A stretch of DNA of 64,000 nucleotides from Endomychus coccineus (lineage: Eukaryota; Arthropoda; Insecta; Coleoptera; Endomychidae): contig OY294067.1 of NCBI GenBank assembly GCA_958510875.1, forward strand, positions 138,043,726 through 138,107,725, written 5' to 3'. The notes under the pieces are model-generated. The model worked only from the letters and a program-made list of their open reading frames with translations. It did no database searches and had not been told where the DNA came from. The translations under genes were made by a program, and so were the position numbers. Numbering within the stretch: the stretch's first letter is position 1; the number at the start of each line of letters is the position of its first letter. Positions 33,385 through 44,769 of this stretch are shown here, piece by piece.

Positions 33385-34030
33385 ATGGCTTCAATGGATA
33401 AGTTTAGTAGAACCTTCTCTTCTATGTCGATATATGATAAAAATATATTTAATAATAATGTCAAACATGTCCATGGACAATGATTACTCCTAACAAGAGA
33501 TCGAAGCTACGATAGGGAAAATCGTAGATTGTGCAACGTAAAATCAGCGAATGATGATGAGGAAACTGGAAATAAAGTATATCTTGATAAATTGACACAC
33601 GAACTGAATATGAAAACAGAAACTAGTTTTAAAGATAACTTCAAGATTAGGGTTGATAATTTGATCAAGGATGTCAACAAGGATCTAGAGGACATGTCTT
33701 GAAGAATGAGATGGTTATTCTCACCATGAATAAATCATTTACTGAACAGCTGACGGACATTCAGAGTAAATATAATAGAATGGAGAAAAATATAAGTTTA
33801 ATGGAACCATCAGTGATGGTGTGGCATAAATGATTCGGAAGAGATAAATAAGACATTTAACGGTCAGAACATGCGCCTAAATGACATTAGTGGTAGAATG
33901 GAGGCGTTAGAACGAAGGATGACATCTATGGAACCTTCTAAGAGACCTTCATCATCCACAACAACAACAAAGCAGGTCTCTGTGCAATTTTTAACTCCAA
34001 ATGCTCTAAATAAACAAATACAAAATTAAT
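33385..34030 (+). pseudogene. Polinton fibre-like/coiled-coil protein, broken
   Basis: The protein words start MASMDKFSRTF (33,385), then DRENRRLCNVKSANDDEE and VYLDKLTHELN (33,500-33,610), a long coiled-coil stretch, and MRLNDISGRMEALERRM (33,872-33,925). A D-K-F-G-R type start followed by an 'N-R-R-(L/M)-x-N-(V/I)' repeat and coiled coil reminds me of fibre-like proteins near the capsid genes of arthropod Polintons. The assignment rests on pattern memory. Stops and frameshifts are present. Confidence 0.35.
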
Positions 34031-34149
34031 CCTACAAAGGAGCATCATTTAGATAGAAGCGAATATAAAATTTGATACGATGAGTGGATAACAAGTTGTG
34101 CATAAGCTTGATAAACCAAGTAGGAACAATTTTGAATGCCACAGGACAA

Positions 34150-34912
34150 TTATAAAGTAAAGTATGGATGATTTTGGAAAACGGATCTGGCTGAAATGGG
34201 TAATTATGCTCGCAAAAATCGAGGATTTGAATACGTTTTGGTTATGATCGATTGCTTCTCGAAATATCTGTGAACTTGTGCTGAAAACGAAATCGGCCGA
34301 AGATTGGACGAATACCCAGGAATCTGCAAAGGGATCAAGGAAATGAGTTCATCAATAAGCACTCCGATGAGTTGATGAAGAAACGAAATCAATCATTATA
34401 ATACGTATTCTGTGAAAAAAGCAGCCACTGCAGAACGTGTTATTCGAACATTGAAAGAAACGCTCTACAAACAATTCAGTCTGAGCGGGAAATACAAATA
34501 GCTTGATATACTTGAATGAATCACATAGAATATAATAAACGTAACCGTAGAACGATAAATATGGACCTGTGTGAAGTGACGAAACAGAACGAGAGTGAGA
34601 TATTGAACCGATCCTACTCGCTTATTGAGTTAGCTCTGTCTAACAAATACAACGTTGGATATGTGGTGCGAATAAGTAAAGCTAAACATGTAATCGTTGA
34701 ATTGGTCTACGGAATTGTTTAGGATTATAAGAGTTCACGTAACATTTCTTGTCAGGGATATTTTGGAAAATATGTTGCGAAAACCGTGGAGGAAGTGGAG
34801 GATTTTACGAAGAGGAATTACAGAAAACGAAACAACCGGATGTATATTCAGTCGAAAAGATATTACGAAAGAGGAGGAGTCAACAGTATGTCAAGTAGTT
34901 GGATCTAGATAA
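34150..34912 (+). pseudogene. Polinton retroviral-type integrase, broken
   Basis: WKTDLAEMGNYARKNRGFEY and VLVMIDCFSKY (34,175-34,270) give the first catalytic Asp (34,183-34,185) and the strand after it. DQGNEFINKHSDELMKK (34,335-34,385) gives the second Asp, in another frame. YNTYSVKKAATAERVIRTLK (34,400-34,455) gives the Glu. KYNVGYVVRISK and NWSTELFRI (34,645-34,735) are the usual chromo/SH3-like tail. This rve-type integrase joins Polinton DNA to the chromosome in the family. At least three stops and two frameshifts. Confidence 0.8.
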
Positions 34913-34914
34913 TA

Positions 34915-35240
34915 ATCACAATAGTTGGGTCGATAATTCAGATCTCGCCTAATGAACCCACCATTGACGATTTGAAGATTATTAGAAACAAACAAACAGT
35001 TGGAAAATTGTCCACTCGAGGACTTGAATATTATAATAAATCGTAATTCTACAATTAAGAGGGCGAATCAGAAGTGAAGATTGTGATATTTGAAAAATCT
35101 GTGATGTTGAAATCATACTAACGTTTTTAAATTAAGGGAATTTGAAAGTGTTAAAAATAATATTTTTGAGATCTTTGATCTTTTCTCATGTCTTATTACC
35201 ATCTTTGAATAACAGTGCAATTTCGAATTCTCATCAGTCT
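34915..35240. other. Polinton spacer, no gene kept
   Basis: Weak coding-like words (NEPTIDDLKIIRNKQTV) near 34,950-35,000 may be a lost Polinton gene. The rest is AT-rich. Confidence 0.3.
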
Positions 35241-35242
35241 GT

Positions 35243-35980
35243 ATGGAAGCATATGTAGGAGATGTTGTCAATATCCTTATAAATAAGTTCCCGTTTGATC
35301 TTCATATTCACGGTTATCAATACTGTGGTCCAGGTAGGAAACTAGAAGAACGGTTGGAAAGGTATGGTATCAATTCACTAGATGAAGCTTGTCGCTCAAC
35401 ATGGTATTTCATATTTGCGAAACGCTAGTTTCGAACGACATCTCGAGGCGTTTAACATATTACAGAACGCTGCTTCGCAACGTGGTAAGTCTAAACACGC
35501 AAAATTTCGAGAGACGATTGAATAAAATTATGAAAGCAAAGAGGAAATTGAGGATGAGGTTGATAAAGAGGGTTGGGTTTTGTAGTGAAATTGTCAATTG
35601 GGAAAGAAACATTATGAAAACAAAGATCGATGTAATCAAGCTGAAAAAACTTCTCATACATCTTTGAAAATTTGCACGAAAGCCATTCAAAAAAGCAGGT
35701 GATTCGATTACCAAGAGTAATTCCTATACCTGAGACGGGAGGATTTCTTTCATTTTTAATACAACTGTTTGTCGGCTTATCTGATGATGGAGTATTGGTG
35801 GGAGGTGGTGCAGACATCACTAAGGTCATCAACAATAGCAAAGCAGCTCCAAAAACCTTGAAGAAACGGAGACATAAAAAACAATGGAAGCTATCTATAT
35901 CTTTGGGAAAACAAGGATCTGGTCTATATTTGAAGGAATACCACAAAGGTGTTGGTCCATATTTGACTGAACATCCATGA
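35243..35980 (+). pseudogene. Polinton phospholipase-A2-like and membrane-segment protein, frameshifted
   Basis: The first frame starts MEAYVGDVVNILINKFP and has YQYCGPG, the calcium-loop type box of parvovirus-like PLA2 domains, then NSLDEACR. A one-base shift at about 35,392 separates this from QHGISY, where active enzymes have a His-Asp pair; here it is His-Gly. A basic segment (IMKAKRKLRMRL) follows, then VIPIPETGGFLSFLIQLFVG with LVGGGADITKVINN (35,715-35,850), a hydrophobic Gly/Ala-rich segment, and GSGLYLKEYHKGVGPYL at the end. In Polintons I know this as one protein; a role in membrane penetration is inferred from the PLA2 likeness. Its stop overlaps the next start (ATGA at 35,977). 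Confidence 0.65.
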
Positions 35981-36335
35981 AACTGTTAGTAACTCTACCC
36001 AGGAGACCTCTGATCTCGATCTACGAAAACTCACAAAAACTCTGAAAATGCCCTATTTCAGAGAATCATTTGCGTGATGAACTGCCATCTGATGTGGAAT
36101 AGTTAATTTAGATAGCTCGGACATTGAGGACACTCACTGAGTTGAGCTCAAGAAAGTCGATAACACAGTTTAATATGATAGTTTCAGAAATTTACGCCCA
36201 TTTCACGAACTAGTGGATTATTCCAAAAAGTGTAGATATCACGACAATCACGACAATTTTCAGCAATATAATAGTTCCAATTGTGTTAATTTATGTTTGG
36301 AATTCCTCTATGACTCTTCAGTTGGAGTCGACTAG
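35977..36335 (+). pseudogene. Polinton adenovirus-type cysteine protease, broken
   Basis: Starts MKLLVTLPRRPLISIYENSQ and continues NHLRDELPSD (36,010-36,100), the N-terminal region of the Polinton protease. Later YDSFRNLRPFHELVDYSK (36,178-36,230) matches the D-S-F-G segment and NSSNCVNLCLEFLY (36,267-36,310) holds the catalytic-type Cys. The catalytic His region (G-T-H-W) between them is deleted or unreadable. In the family this enzyme matures capsid proteins. Confidence 0.65.
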
Positions 36336-36394
36336 AAGGAAAAATGTAAATTGGATGTATTAGTGAACAGATTGCGATTATAGTTTTTCCAATC

Positions 36395-37143
36395 ATGTCT
36401 CAGACATTCACTATTACGAGTAAGAACTACCATTGTCTGTAGATTTTCATCCACCAATTGAACCAGATCCTCATTCATATTACTTTATTGCGCTTGTCGG
36501 TTTGCATACATACAATAGTATTTAGAGCATGAAGAAGGCTTAAATAAATTTTATTATAATACCGACGGGGTCCTACGAGTTGACATAGAGCTAAGAGTGA
36601 AGCAAGAAGAGCGTGACCGAAAATTATCAATAAAATCTGAAAAAACACGCTACACACAGAGCTGAGAAGTGATTTTGGAGTGAATTTTATTCCGGATAAG
36701 CGAACTATTAGGATTGAGCAAAAAGAAATTGACACTTCGTGAACTGATCGACCGCATGAGCTTATTATAAGAATAAGTTAGCTCATACGATATACGAGTT
36801 TTCGCCTCTTGTACTACCTGACATTATCATTGATATAGAACTTAAAGACCTTATTAACTCACCGGTCATCAACAAGACGTCCGTTGACCTCATCACACTG
36901 GATATTTTAGATCAGAATTGGAAACAAGTCGTGGAGAGGAAATCATTATACGGTTCGAGTTGGAAAAGACAGCTAGGGATTATGAACAATGGATTTTTGT
37001 CCAACACTCACCAGCGTTCATTATACACAACGAATTCATCTGAGAAGGTTGTTGCAGCCGACGTCACTAGAGAACATGGGACTAGATTTCAGCAATACAA
37101 GATATTCTTATATTTACCTCAGTCATTATCTATAACGAGTTGA
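36395..37143 (+). pseudogene. Polinton minor capsid (penton-like) protein, broken
   Basis: The ATG at 36,395 gives MSQTFTITSKNYHC. DFHPPIEPDPHSYYFIAL (36,450-36,490, frame changes) and VGLHTYNSI follow, then IPTGSYELT (36,560-36,590) and VNFIPDKRTIRI (36,680-36,715). This is the layout of the single-jelly-roll penton protein of arthropod Polintons. The second half (TSVDLITLDILDQNWKQVVE; NGFLSNTHQRS; VTREHGTRFQQYKIFLY) fits its C-terminal part. Many stops. Confidence 0.5.
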
Positions 37144-37201
37144 AAGAAGAAGGTTGGTGCTGCAGCACTATCCTTGGAGATTAAACATGTTCTGAAGTCT
37201 C

Positions 37202-38040
37202 TTGGTTACCATGTTGAATAAACTTCAAATATTCATTGAGCCAAACATCAATGAAGTCATCATCCGAGAAGAAACTCACACCTACTATCCACACACAACA
37301 TCTTTCGGCAGCAGCGGAAAAATTGAGATATTACTCAATCAACAAGATGTGTTGGTAGATTCAGCCTCGTCTGCTTTATTCATCGAGGCAAATTCGAGCG
37401 GGAAGCAGGTGGTGATGGTGAATGTAAACCAATAAGATTGGAGAGATTCTCTTCGAATATATCAGTTATGAGTTGAATTTTGAAGAGAAAGTACGCGATC
37501 CTCATATTGTTCGCCCCATTAGAGCTCATCTAACATTCCCCGAACATGAATCTATACATCTAGCCATTTCCAGATGACCGAACAAATATGCAATGACTTC
37601 AATTTACAATAATAAAATCAATTTATGGATCCTGCTGAATTTCCTACTGGTCCTATTGATTGACTATACCAAAGTTTTGAGTGATAAACAAAGCTGCGAT
37701 TGATGAGATCTCGAACCAATAACGATCGCTATATTAATAGCACAGGGGGCATGGAAAAGGTGAAAATAAATGTGAAGACGATAGCAATAAAAGTGCGACA
37801 TGTCTTCCAAAATGATCAAGTCAAATTCCAAATGTTTTGGAATCTGAGTCCCCTGAGAAGCCTATATTAATTTCTTTACGTATTTGGGATCTACATGAAA
37901 ATCTGAAAATCGGTACAAAATTAACGTTTCTTTCGATTTATATCCGCCATATTGGATTTTTCACACTGAAAACCCTTAAATTCACTCTACTCGTCGAGAA
38001 CTTTTATTTGATACGTGATTTACGTCTGGACAATTCCTAG
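37202..38040 (+). pseudogene. Polinton major capsid protein, partial and broken
   Basis: The N-terminus reads REETHTYYPHTTSFGSSGKI, EILLNQQDVLVDSASSALFI (37,260-37,390), the start of the double-jelly-roll capsid protein. A frame with ILFEYISYELNFEEKVRD (37,446-37,500) follows. Words of the middle region are RHVFQNDQVKFQ (37,797-37,830) and LISLRIWDLHENLKI (37,868-37,912). The last third is missing, so the Polinton is truncated near 38,040. Capsid role is from the family. Confidence 0.6.
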
Positions 38041-39214
38041 AATTAACCTGTATATAGACATTATCTATTCTATAACCTGCACACTCTATGGTTTCTTAAT
38101 CTGTGACCTTTTATGAAATAGGTTAACTCTGAGATCCATTATCCGGCCAGCTTCACCTCAGCGCGGAAGCTGCGCACACAGCTCACTAGACGGATTGCTC
38201 ACGAAAAACGTTGCCCTCTTGGCAATCTTGCGATTCCTAGGCGAAAAAGAACTCAAGCCTGTACTATCGTCGAGGTCTTTATGTCCCAGGGATGATCCAC
38301 TCCTAAAACGTACGAGCAAGCAAATACACATCCCTCGAGGTTTCTGTGCTTATCCCTCCTTTAATACCTCAGCCTAAAACTTACTCTTCCCCAGGCTAGA
38401 CAAGGGTTTTCAATCGAAAAGAATGAGTACCGTCCGTTTAAATTAAAATCAGTTCCTAAAATTGACAACCTTTCGTTCTATCAGGGTTTCCTTACTTGTC
38501 CTTTTTGCTTAGTTTCTATCTAGGATCAATATAATTCGTATCAACTGGATACTATTATGCAAATATTTTTAACACGAAACTCATACTTCAGTCCTATGTA
38601 CAAGTACACTAGCTGAAAAAATACATAAAACAATCTACAATAACTCAATTATTTTCCTGGTCCTAGAACGGTTGGTTCCGATTCATTATTTTAGTTCAAT
38701 ACAACAACAAATATTCCCTGTGAAGCAAAAATACCACCAAGCAAAACTAAAGCACCTACCTTTGACTTCAACTCTGAATGGTTATTTATTCCACAATTGA
38801 AGAGTATACCTAAGATGTTCCTGGATGCAACTGATTACGCTAGTTTATTATATCTCCTATATCACGTTTCAGCTTTGTTCAATTATACTGTAATTACTTT
38901 CTTACGCTTGAATAATAGAACTTATTTTTATAACTTCTATTTTTTATTTCGGCCTGAATACTTTTTTGTAGAATTTGATGTGCAGATCCCAAATTCATAG
39001 ATTTCTACGCTCAATTTACAATCCCAATGAGCAGCCACCACCAGTAATGATAAGTGTAAATTTTACAAATCTGAAATACCGTTTGACTGAGGCTTATAAC
39101 TACCAGCAGTTCCAATGTGAAACCAGCTACTCTATGCTCTTACTTCTACACAAGTTATACACCCAACGTAAGTTATAACCTTATTTTCTAAACTCCAGAT
39201 TTCCATATAAATTC
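38041..39214. other. Intergenic, no gene recognised
   Basis: A less AT-rich patch (38,140-38,400) has no assigned function. The remaining frames are short. Confidence 0.35.
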
Positions 39215-39480
39215 ACGGGTAATAGGTCACAATAACACATATGCTTATCATTTTCGTCTTTATATACGTTTCGGTCTCACGACCATCATTAGAAGGCGTA
39301 TCAGTGTCTAAAACAAGGTTCCTTAAAACTAATTGTATCAGCACAAAGCGTCCTTATCGTACCAATTTCAATTAAAAATGCACACGTCGCCGGAACGAAC
39401 AGAAACACGAGTAAACGAAATTGTAACACATTAGTGCTTTAATGTTTTGAGTATATGAATATGTATCAAGAATACAATGC
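39215..39480 (-). repeat. Hammerhead-bearing dispersed repeat, copy 3
   Basis: GTCACAATAACACATATG, CGTTTCGGTCTCACGACCA and GCACAAAGCGTCCTTATC align with the 62-kb copy, and GAAATTGTAACACA with the 20-kb copy. The minus-strand core at 39,268-39,292 has CTAATGA for CTGATGA, stem II GGTC-GTGA-GACC and GAAAC. Confidence 0.75.
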
Positions 39481-39890
39481 TTAACAATTTTCTTATAATA
39501 TACGAAGTCATGTGAAGCAATGTTTGTATACGACTGAAACAAAAAAATATAATGCTCAAGTATCCACTTCCGAACAAACTGTTAAAGATTTATGAGGTAA
39601 TAGAAAAAGGTTCTCAGACCTTATTGCAAATATTTGCTATTTGAGCATTCTACTTAAAATATATTTTCAACATTATAAAGACGCATCTAGAGATTTGCAA
39701 GGGTTTTAATTAATTCAATTAGTATATATCTGGAATAATTGAATATCTGCTCTATGATTTACAGAGTCACGTTTTATGTGAATCATCAGAACAGATCTTT
39801 TAAAATAATTGGTTTCCTTAGTAAAAATATTAACATTTTTGTAATCGAATTGAGCTATAGTGCTATATTACCATCTAAGGCACTCGTATG
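39481..39890. other. Intergenic, nothing identified
   Basis: AT-rich sequence with short frames only. Confidence 0.4.
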
Positions 39891-39894
39891 ATAT

Positions 39895-40330
39895 AGACCA
39901 AGAGCCAGTGCTGCATTACATGCCTGGAGATATTGAGTCCGTTGTCCGTTGTTGGAAACGAGAAATGCCAGATCTACTGGAATTACCTGTTTCCGACCGT
40001 CAGGTCCTTACAAGCAAATAGGCCTGACGTTGTCCTCCTCGATGAACAAAGCAAGACTATGTCATCGAATTATGTGCTCCGGCAGAAAAGATCACAGTTT
40101 TGAAAGAAGAAGAAAAATAGACACCAAGATCTCCTGTTGGAGCTCCGCACGCTAAACCCAAGCCACAAGGTCGTATTAGTTGTTCTGATCATCGATGTTT
40201 TGGGCGGAACTAGAAGATACTTAAAGATCGGTGGGGAGGAATAGCTTCGATAAACTGATCTGGTTATATTGGCGCGATCGCTGCGATGTCGTCGGAATGC
40301 GCAGCAGCGCCGAACAGGTGTCAACGTGAA
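39895..40330 (+). pseudogene. Non-LTR retrotransposon ORF2 C-terminal fragment (R2/LINE-like tail)
   Basis: In changing frames: NEKCQIYWNYLFPTVRS, LQANRPDVVLLDEQSKT (39,960-40,060), IELCAPAEK, DLLLELRTLNPSHKVVLVV (40,125-40,180) and IIDVLGGTRRYLK. The A-N-R-P-D-(I/V)-V box and the strands after it form the restriction-like or LINE C-terminal domain often annotated as a type-1 element R2-related tail in arthropods. It is cut by the TA microsatellite. A second fragment probably of the same family is at 42,385-42,720. Confidence 0.55.
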
Positions 40331-40334
40331 AAAC

Positions 40335-40335
<1 letters not shown>

Positions 40336-40421
<86 letters not shown>
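40336..40421. repeat. (TA)n microsatellite
   Basis: Alternating TA for about 86 bases; open frames through it are artefacts. Confidence 0.95.
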
Positions 40422-40423
<2 letters not shown>

Positions 40424-40834
40424 AATTGAACTTGTAACCGCACAAAACGTTGGGATGTCAATTTGTTACCAACCCAAAACGTTAAGCAATTACTCTTACT
40501 AAAGGATAAACTAAAATTCTATTTTATCGCTTGGTTGCCGACAGCTACAATGGAGATGGTCGTAGGTTATATTTTAGATGTTAAAAATTAGGGCGCCAGA
40601 GTATTTTAACCAACCAATGATTTTTGTATATAACTAGGGGATGCAGATACTCAAGTCCCCAGGTTAAATTACCCTGAAATGAAGAAAATAAAAGACCTGT
40701 ACCCAGAATGATTGAAATTTACTTTGAGATAATAATATTGGAAAGATTTGAGACAGAATTTATATTAATGAGGTATGAAGCGAATTGATAGCAAATATGG
40801 ATGAAGTTAATTTCTTTTGAATCAATGACACAAT

Positions 40835-41226
40835 GAACAGTTGAATTTACACTATATACGATATCCAATGATTATTAATAACTGATACATAAAATCAAAA
40901 TCGATAACCCAATGAACAGTTGAGTTTAAGCAAAATACGATATTCAATGATTATTAATAACTGATACATAAAATCAAAATCGATAACCCAATGAACAGTT
41001 GAATTTAAGCAATATACGATATTCAATGATTATTAACATATGATGCATAAAATCAAAATCGATAACCCAATGAACCGTTGAATTCAAGCAATATAAGATA
41101 TTCAATGACTATTAACATATGATACACAAAATTAAAATCAATAACCCAATGAACAGTTGAATTTAAGCAATATACGATATTCAATGATTATTAACATATG
41201 ATACATAAAATCAAAATCGATAACCT
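40835..41226. repeat. 79-bp tandem repeat, five units
   Basis: Units begin GAACAGTTGAATTTAAGC at 40,835, 40,914, 40,993, 41,072 and 41,151, exactly 79 apart. Each ends AATCGATAACCCAAT. The last unit ends early at GATAACC. Confidence 0.95.
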
Positions 41227-41443
41227 GACTTGAGAGCTGGATGTCGCACTTGCTTGATGATGTTTAATTATTCTACTTCAATGTAGGGGTCCCTGCTACC
41301 ATTGCCATATCGTTTCCACGATTGTACTTCGCAAATAAATTGGTGACTCCTAACTATCCTCCACAGTAGATTCAGGCCAATCCTCAACACACTTCTTGTT
41401 CAATTTTCCACAACGTAGACGAAGATAAAAGACTACAAGCAGC

Positions 41444-41543
41444 ACTGGACGTAAAACTGGACTAAAAACTGGACGTAAAACTCGACGTAAAACTCGAAGT
41501 ATAACTCGAAGTAAAACTGGACATAAAACTGGACGTAAAACCC
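41444..41543. repeat. 12-bp minisatellite, about eight units
   Basis: AAAACTGGACGT and variants (CTCGACGT, CTCGAAGT, CTGGACAT) repeat in phase. No ORF. Confidence 0.9.
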
Positions 41544-41549
41544 TGAAAT

Positions 41550-42265
41550 TACAAGATGTTCAACTCTATTGTTATGTTGTCGTCAGCAGACCGACATGAA
41601 CAAAATACATAACAAATGCTAACAAATTAGGACTAGCATACGTTCTATCAGATTTCACCTATGAAGGTCAATCAGTTCCTGAAGTCAGTGAATAAATCAA
41701 ATGAAATTACAAGATATTTACCTCTATCACGATAGGGTTTTTTCTTCCAAAAGACAACTTTTCTATCGTTCCCCAAACAGATTCGTCAAAACTAGGTTTA
41801 GATCCCCGAAGGTATATCAATTATCCTATTAATCACAATGATTCCAATCCAAATTGATAATTCATGTCTATAATTTCAACGGGATAAATATTCCCATAAA
41901 TTGGTTCCAAGCCCACGCTTAGTATCACCTGCCTGTTGAATAACCTAGAATTTGACTTCACACTCGAACGAACAGAACAGAAATGTTGTTCTTTTCCTTT
42001 TCCGGTGTCTCACAGAACACCCTCGAAGAGAAGCGATCACTGACACCGAGCAACCAAGACCCATATTGGTACGGTCCATGTCTTTTAGAATCTACAGATC
42101 ATGACTTTCAGGATATACCAAATATACGGTCTAACATAGCTGACGTCACAGGAGTTAACCGATTGTCCTACAGCGGCCATTTATAAGCCATAAGGTGGAA
42201 TTTACACGTTACAAACTATTAAATTGTACTTACTTGCTAAAAAGTATGTATATATATCTACCAAA
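41550..42265. other. Intergenic, nothing identified
   Basis: A 67-codon frame at 41,983-42,186 shows no domain and is probably chance. Confidence 0.35.
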
Positions 42266-42269
42266 TTGA

Positions 42270-42380
42270 TAATTAGACATACATTACTCTTTCACACACA
42301 ACCGAACCAATGTTTTCTGCAGTCTTAATTGGATCTCAAAAACACAAGTCGGCTGCAGACGCATTGCATTAATCGAAATC
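42270..42380 (+). repeat. Partial copy of the 15.9-16.1 kb inverted-repeat arm
   Basis: CTCTTTCACACACAACCGAA, CCAATGTTTTCTGCAGTCTT and CACAAGTCGGCTGCAGACGC match the arm closely, more so than the 23.7-kb copy. It stops at the LINE-like fragment that follows. Confidence 0.85.
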
Positions 42381-42384
42381 ACAA

Positions 42385-42720
42385 AATCATCAGCACAAAA
42401 AGCTGCGGAAGAACTTTGTCTCAAATTTCAGATCAGTCGAGAAGGCCAACTAGAAGGCAACCTCGAGATCCAACCTTCTCGTCTGAAAGCCCAGATAAAT
42501 GCCGAGGAGCAATATCTCATGCTCAGGCGGCACGTTGACAAGCCGATACACGATGTTTTCTATCGAAACATCGGAACGCTCGGTTTGTCAACTAGGCTGA
42601 GCTAGGGCTTACATCCGAGACTGAGGGATTTACCGCAGCTTGCCAAGATGTCGTTATTAACAGCTTGATCTATCGCCGCAATGTGATGGGTATGCTAAAT
42701 GATCTTTTTATCTTAAATTC
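42385..42720 (+). pseudogene. Non-LTR retrotransposon ORF2 fragment
   Basis: A frame reads AAEELCLKFQISREGQLEGN, QINAEEQYLMLRRHVDKPIH and VFYRNIGTLGLSTRL (42,395-42,595). Another frame continues GLTSETEGFTAACQDVVINS and YRRNVMG (42,606-42,690). The ETEGF-AA-QD-VI-YRR series is the segment just upstream of the zinc-finger tail in the same LINE family as at 39.9 kb. The order of the two fragments (tail first) shows they are separate copies or rearranged. Confidence 0.5.
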
Positions 42721-42724
42721 CAAA

Positions 42725-43955
42725 GAATAATCCGAGAGTTATTTCAACCACACTGAAATATTGCGCAAAATGTCCAAAATAGAATGCTGTGTATATTTTT
42801 ATTATCTTAATTGCAAATGTTAGATTTGTGTTAGGTATTTTCCTTGACAAGACCTTGAGAGAAATAGATGCCAATAACAATAAACTTACCCTTTGTATCC
42901 GTTTAAAAAAAGTTGTTTCAATGTATGGTATTTCGAATAAATATTAATATTTTCGCAGTGTGACTTATGTATAATAACATTCTAATAATCTAAATATCAT
43001 TCACCAGTAAAAGTAATTAATTAATATTTTTACGGGAATCGTAAATGCATATTCCATTTTAATTCCAACTAGTGCAAATAGTTTTCAAGACATCTTATTT
43101 TCATAACTTCAACTTCCTAGTTCTTTCCCCAGTTCGTAATGCTTCAACAATTAAATTATTCAAACAATGTAATCAAACTCAATTTTAATTGTTTCCTTTC
43201 CGGGAGTTTTTTTTATTTTATACTCTCTTCTACTTTGATGTCGAAATATCAAAGTTTTACTTGTGCAAGTTTGTAATGAAACTACATTTACACTAGTCTG
43301 AAAAGATGAATAGAAAGTTCTCCAATTTTGAATCCGGTTAACATGCACGAAGATAATGCGCAATGTTGCTCTCTCCGTCAAGATTAGAATAATAGTAGCA
43401 GCAGATGGTTTCTGTTGCATACTGCCCTTTGTATACGTGGAGATAGACATCAGAAAACAACGTTGTTTCTTAGATGTAACTCACAGCACCATTTCATCGA
43501 TGTTTCGGGATAAATCAAAAAAACATGTTTTTCGAAGCATCTATGAAAATTATCCATTATTCAACCTCTTTGGCTAGAGGTTCTTCCAGTTTAAGTGAAT
43601 TAATTTCGCAAAGCATGCAGCGGATCACGTTGATAATTCTACTGCTTGTGCAATATTTGTCACCAGAAATATGCCAAAAATCGAAAATGACGAAATGATA
43701 ACTCTACACTGGACAATTTTTCTGATTACATCGGAAAAAATATATTCTGACTGCAAATATTCTTAAGAAGCCTGAAAAAATATTGAAAAAAATTGCAAAA
43801 TGGAAGGTTTTACTACACATTGAAAAATAAAGATGTCTTTAATTCAAGACAAAGCGTTTATTGTTACATAAAAGCTATAACTCTTTTGTAGAGCAGCCAA
43901 GCATTCACCAAAATAGGATCTACTGAAGGATAGAAGATTATCATTTGCAATCTTC
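42725..43955. other. Intergenic, nothing identified
   Basis: AT-rich. Frames at 43,160-43,577 overlap on both strands and show no domain. Confidence 0.4.
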
Positions 43956-43959
43956 ATCG

Positions 43960-44308
43960 GACTGCATTTTACTATTGAGTAAAATTTTTTCTTATTATTA
44001 CCAAAGCAAATATAGCATTGTGTGGTAAAATGACATAAGGGGTGAATGAGTAAAATAGTTGTCGAAGTAACGTAAGAGAGTATTCAAAGCTGCACCTAAA
44101 TCTGGTTAATGTGGTCATCTGAACTTTGCGCTCGATTTTCACAACTGGTGTACAGCTCGAAATTATATGCGAAGCCGATAGCTCCATGAAGGACAAACAG
44201 TTTGTAACCCCATTTTTGAGGCTTTGAAAGCACACCGCTGCTGATCGACTGATAATCTTGCCATATATCTTTCAAATTCTTCGTGGGCTTGGGTTCAATT
44301 TGATACAT
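43960..44308 (-). pseudogene. piggyBac-type transposase fragment
   Basis: On the minus strand SKPQKWGYKLFVLHGAIGFA and YNFELYTS (44,235-44,165) form the KP-KWG-K box of piggyBac-derived transposases, which follows the first catalytic Asp region. After a frame change LRYFDNYFTHSPLMSF (44,075-44,030) matches the FDN-F-TS box with a catalytic Asp. Only about 110 residues remain. No TTAA-flanked ends were found. Confidence 0.65.
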
Positions 44309-44344
44309 ATAATAGGAATTAATGATATTAATGATAACAGCAAC

Positions 44345-44385
44345 TACTACGTTTCGACTTCCTGGGAGTCGTTGCCAAGTAACGA
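44345..44385 (-). ncRNA. Worn hammerhead-like core of the Penelope-like element
   Basis: The minus strand has GACTCCCAGGAAGTC, a hairpin that fits stem II, directly followed by GAAACG. The CTGATGA half is degraded. Its place downstream of the ORF fits Penelope terminal repeats. Confidence 0.35.
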
Positions 44386-44769
44386 AACTATAAGAAAAAG
44401 TAGAATTAAATTTAAGATATTGTTATACAATATTAATTGTACATACCCAAAAGAATCATTTGTAGGCAAAATTTATATGGAGTTTCAAGTTCGAAAGTAA
44501 AACGTATATCATGCTTCCCCAATTTTGAATTTCTTTTTTTATTTATAATTAATTAGATCAAACATATTTGTTTCCAGATTAAAGTGGATGTTTGGAAGTA
44601 TAATTTTCAATAAACGCTTCTACAATAGATTTATCAATACACATAATCTCTTAGAAAGTTATGTACAACAGCTGAACATAGAGACTAGGCTTCATAGATT
44701 GAGTAAGATTCATACATTATGTTGATGATATCAGTTAATAGATGGTCTAAATTTTCAAATTTAATAATT

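Larger units (their letters stand above)
27380..38040 (+). mobile_element. Polinton/Maverick remnant, split by a BEL element
   Basis: Plus-strand remnants in order: DUF8207-type protein (27.4-28.1 kb), fibre-like protein (33.4-34.0), retroviral-type integrase (34.15-34.9), phospholipase-A2-like/membrane protein (35.24-35.98), adenovirus-type cysteine protease (35.98-36.33), minor capsid protein (36.4-37.1), major capsid protein (37.2-38.0). This combination is specific to Polintons and adintovirus-like elements. The BEL element at 28,189-33,375 divides it. No protein-primed DNA polymerase or packaging ATPase is seen in this block; a small polymerase-like piece lies at 52.66 kb. All genes are broken. 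Confidence 0.75.

Noticed and set aside
40221..40502. ORFs with long Ile-Tyr repeats on both strands
   Set aside because: They are translations of the TA microsatellite.
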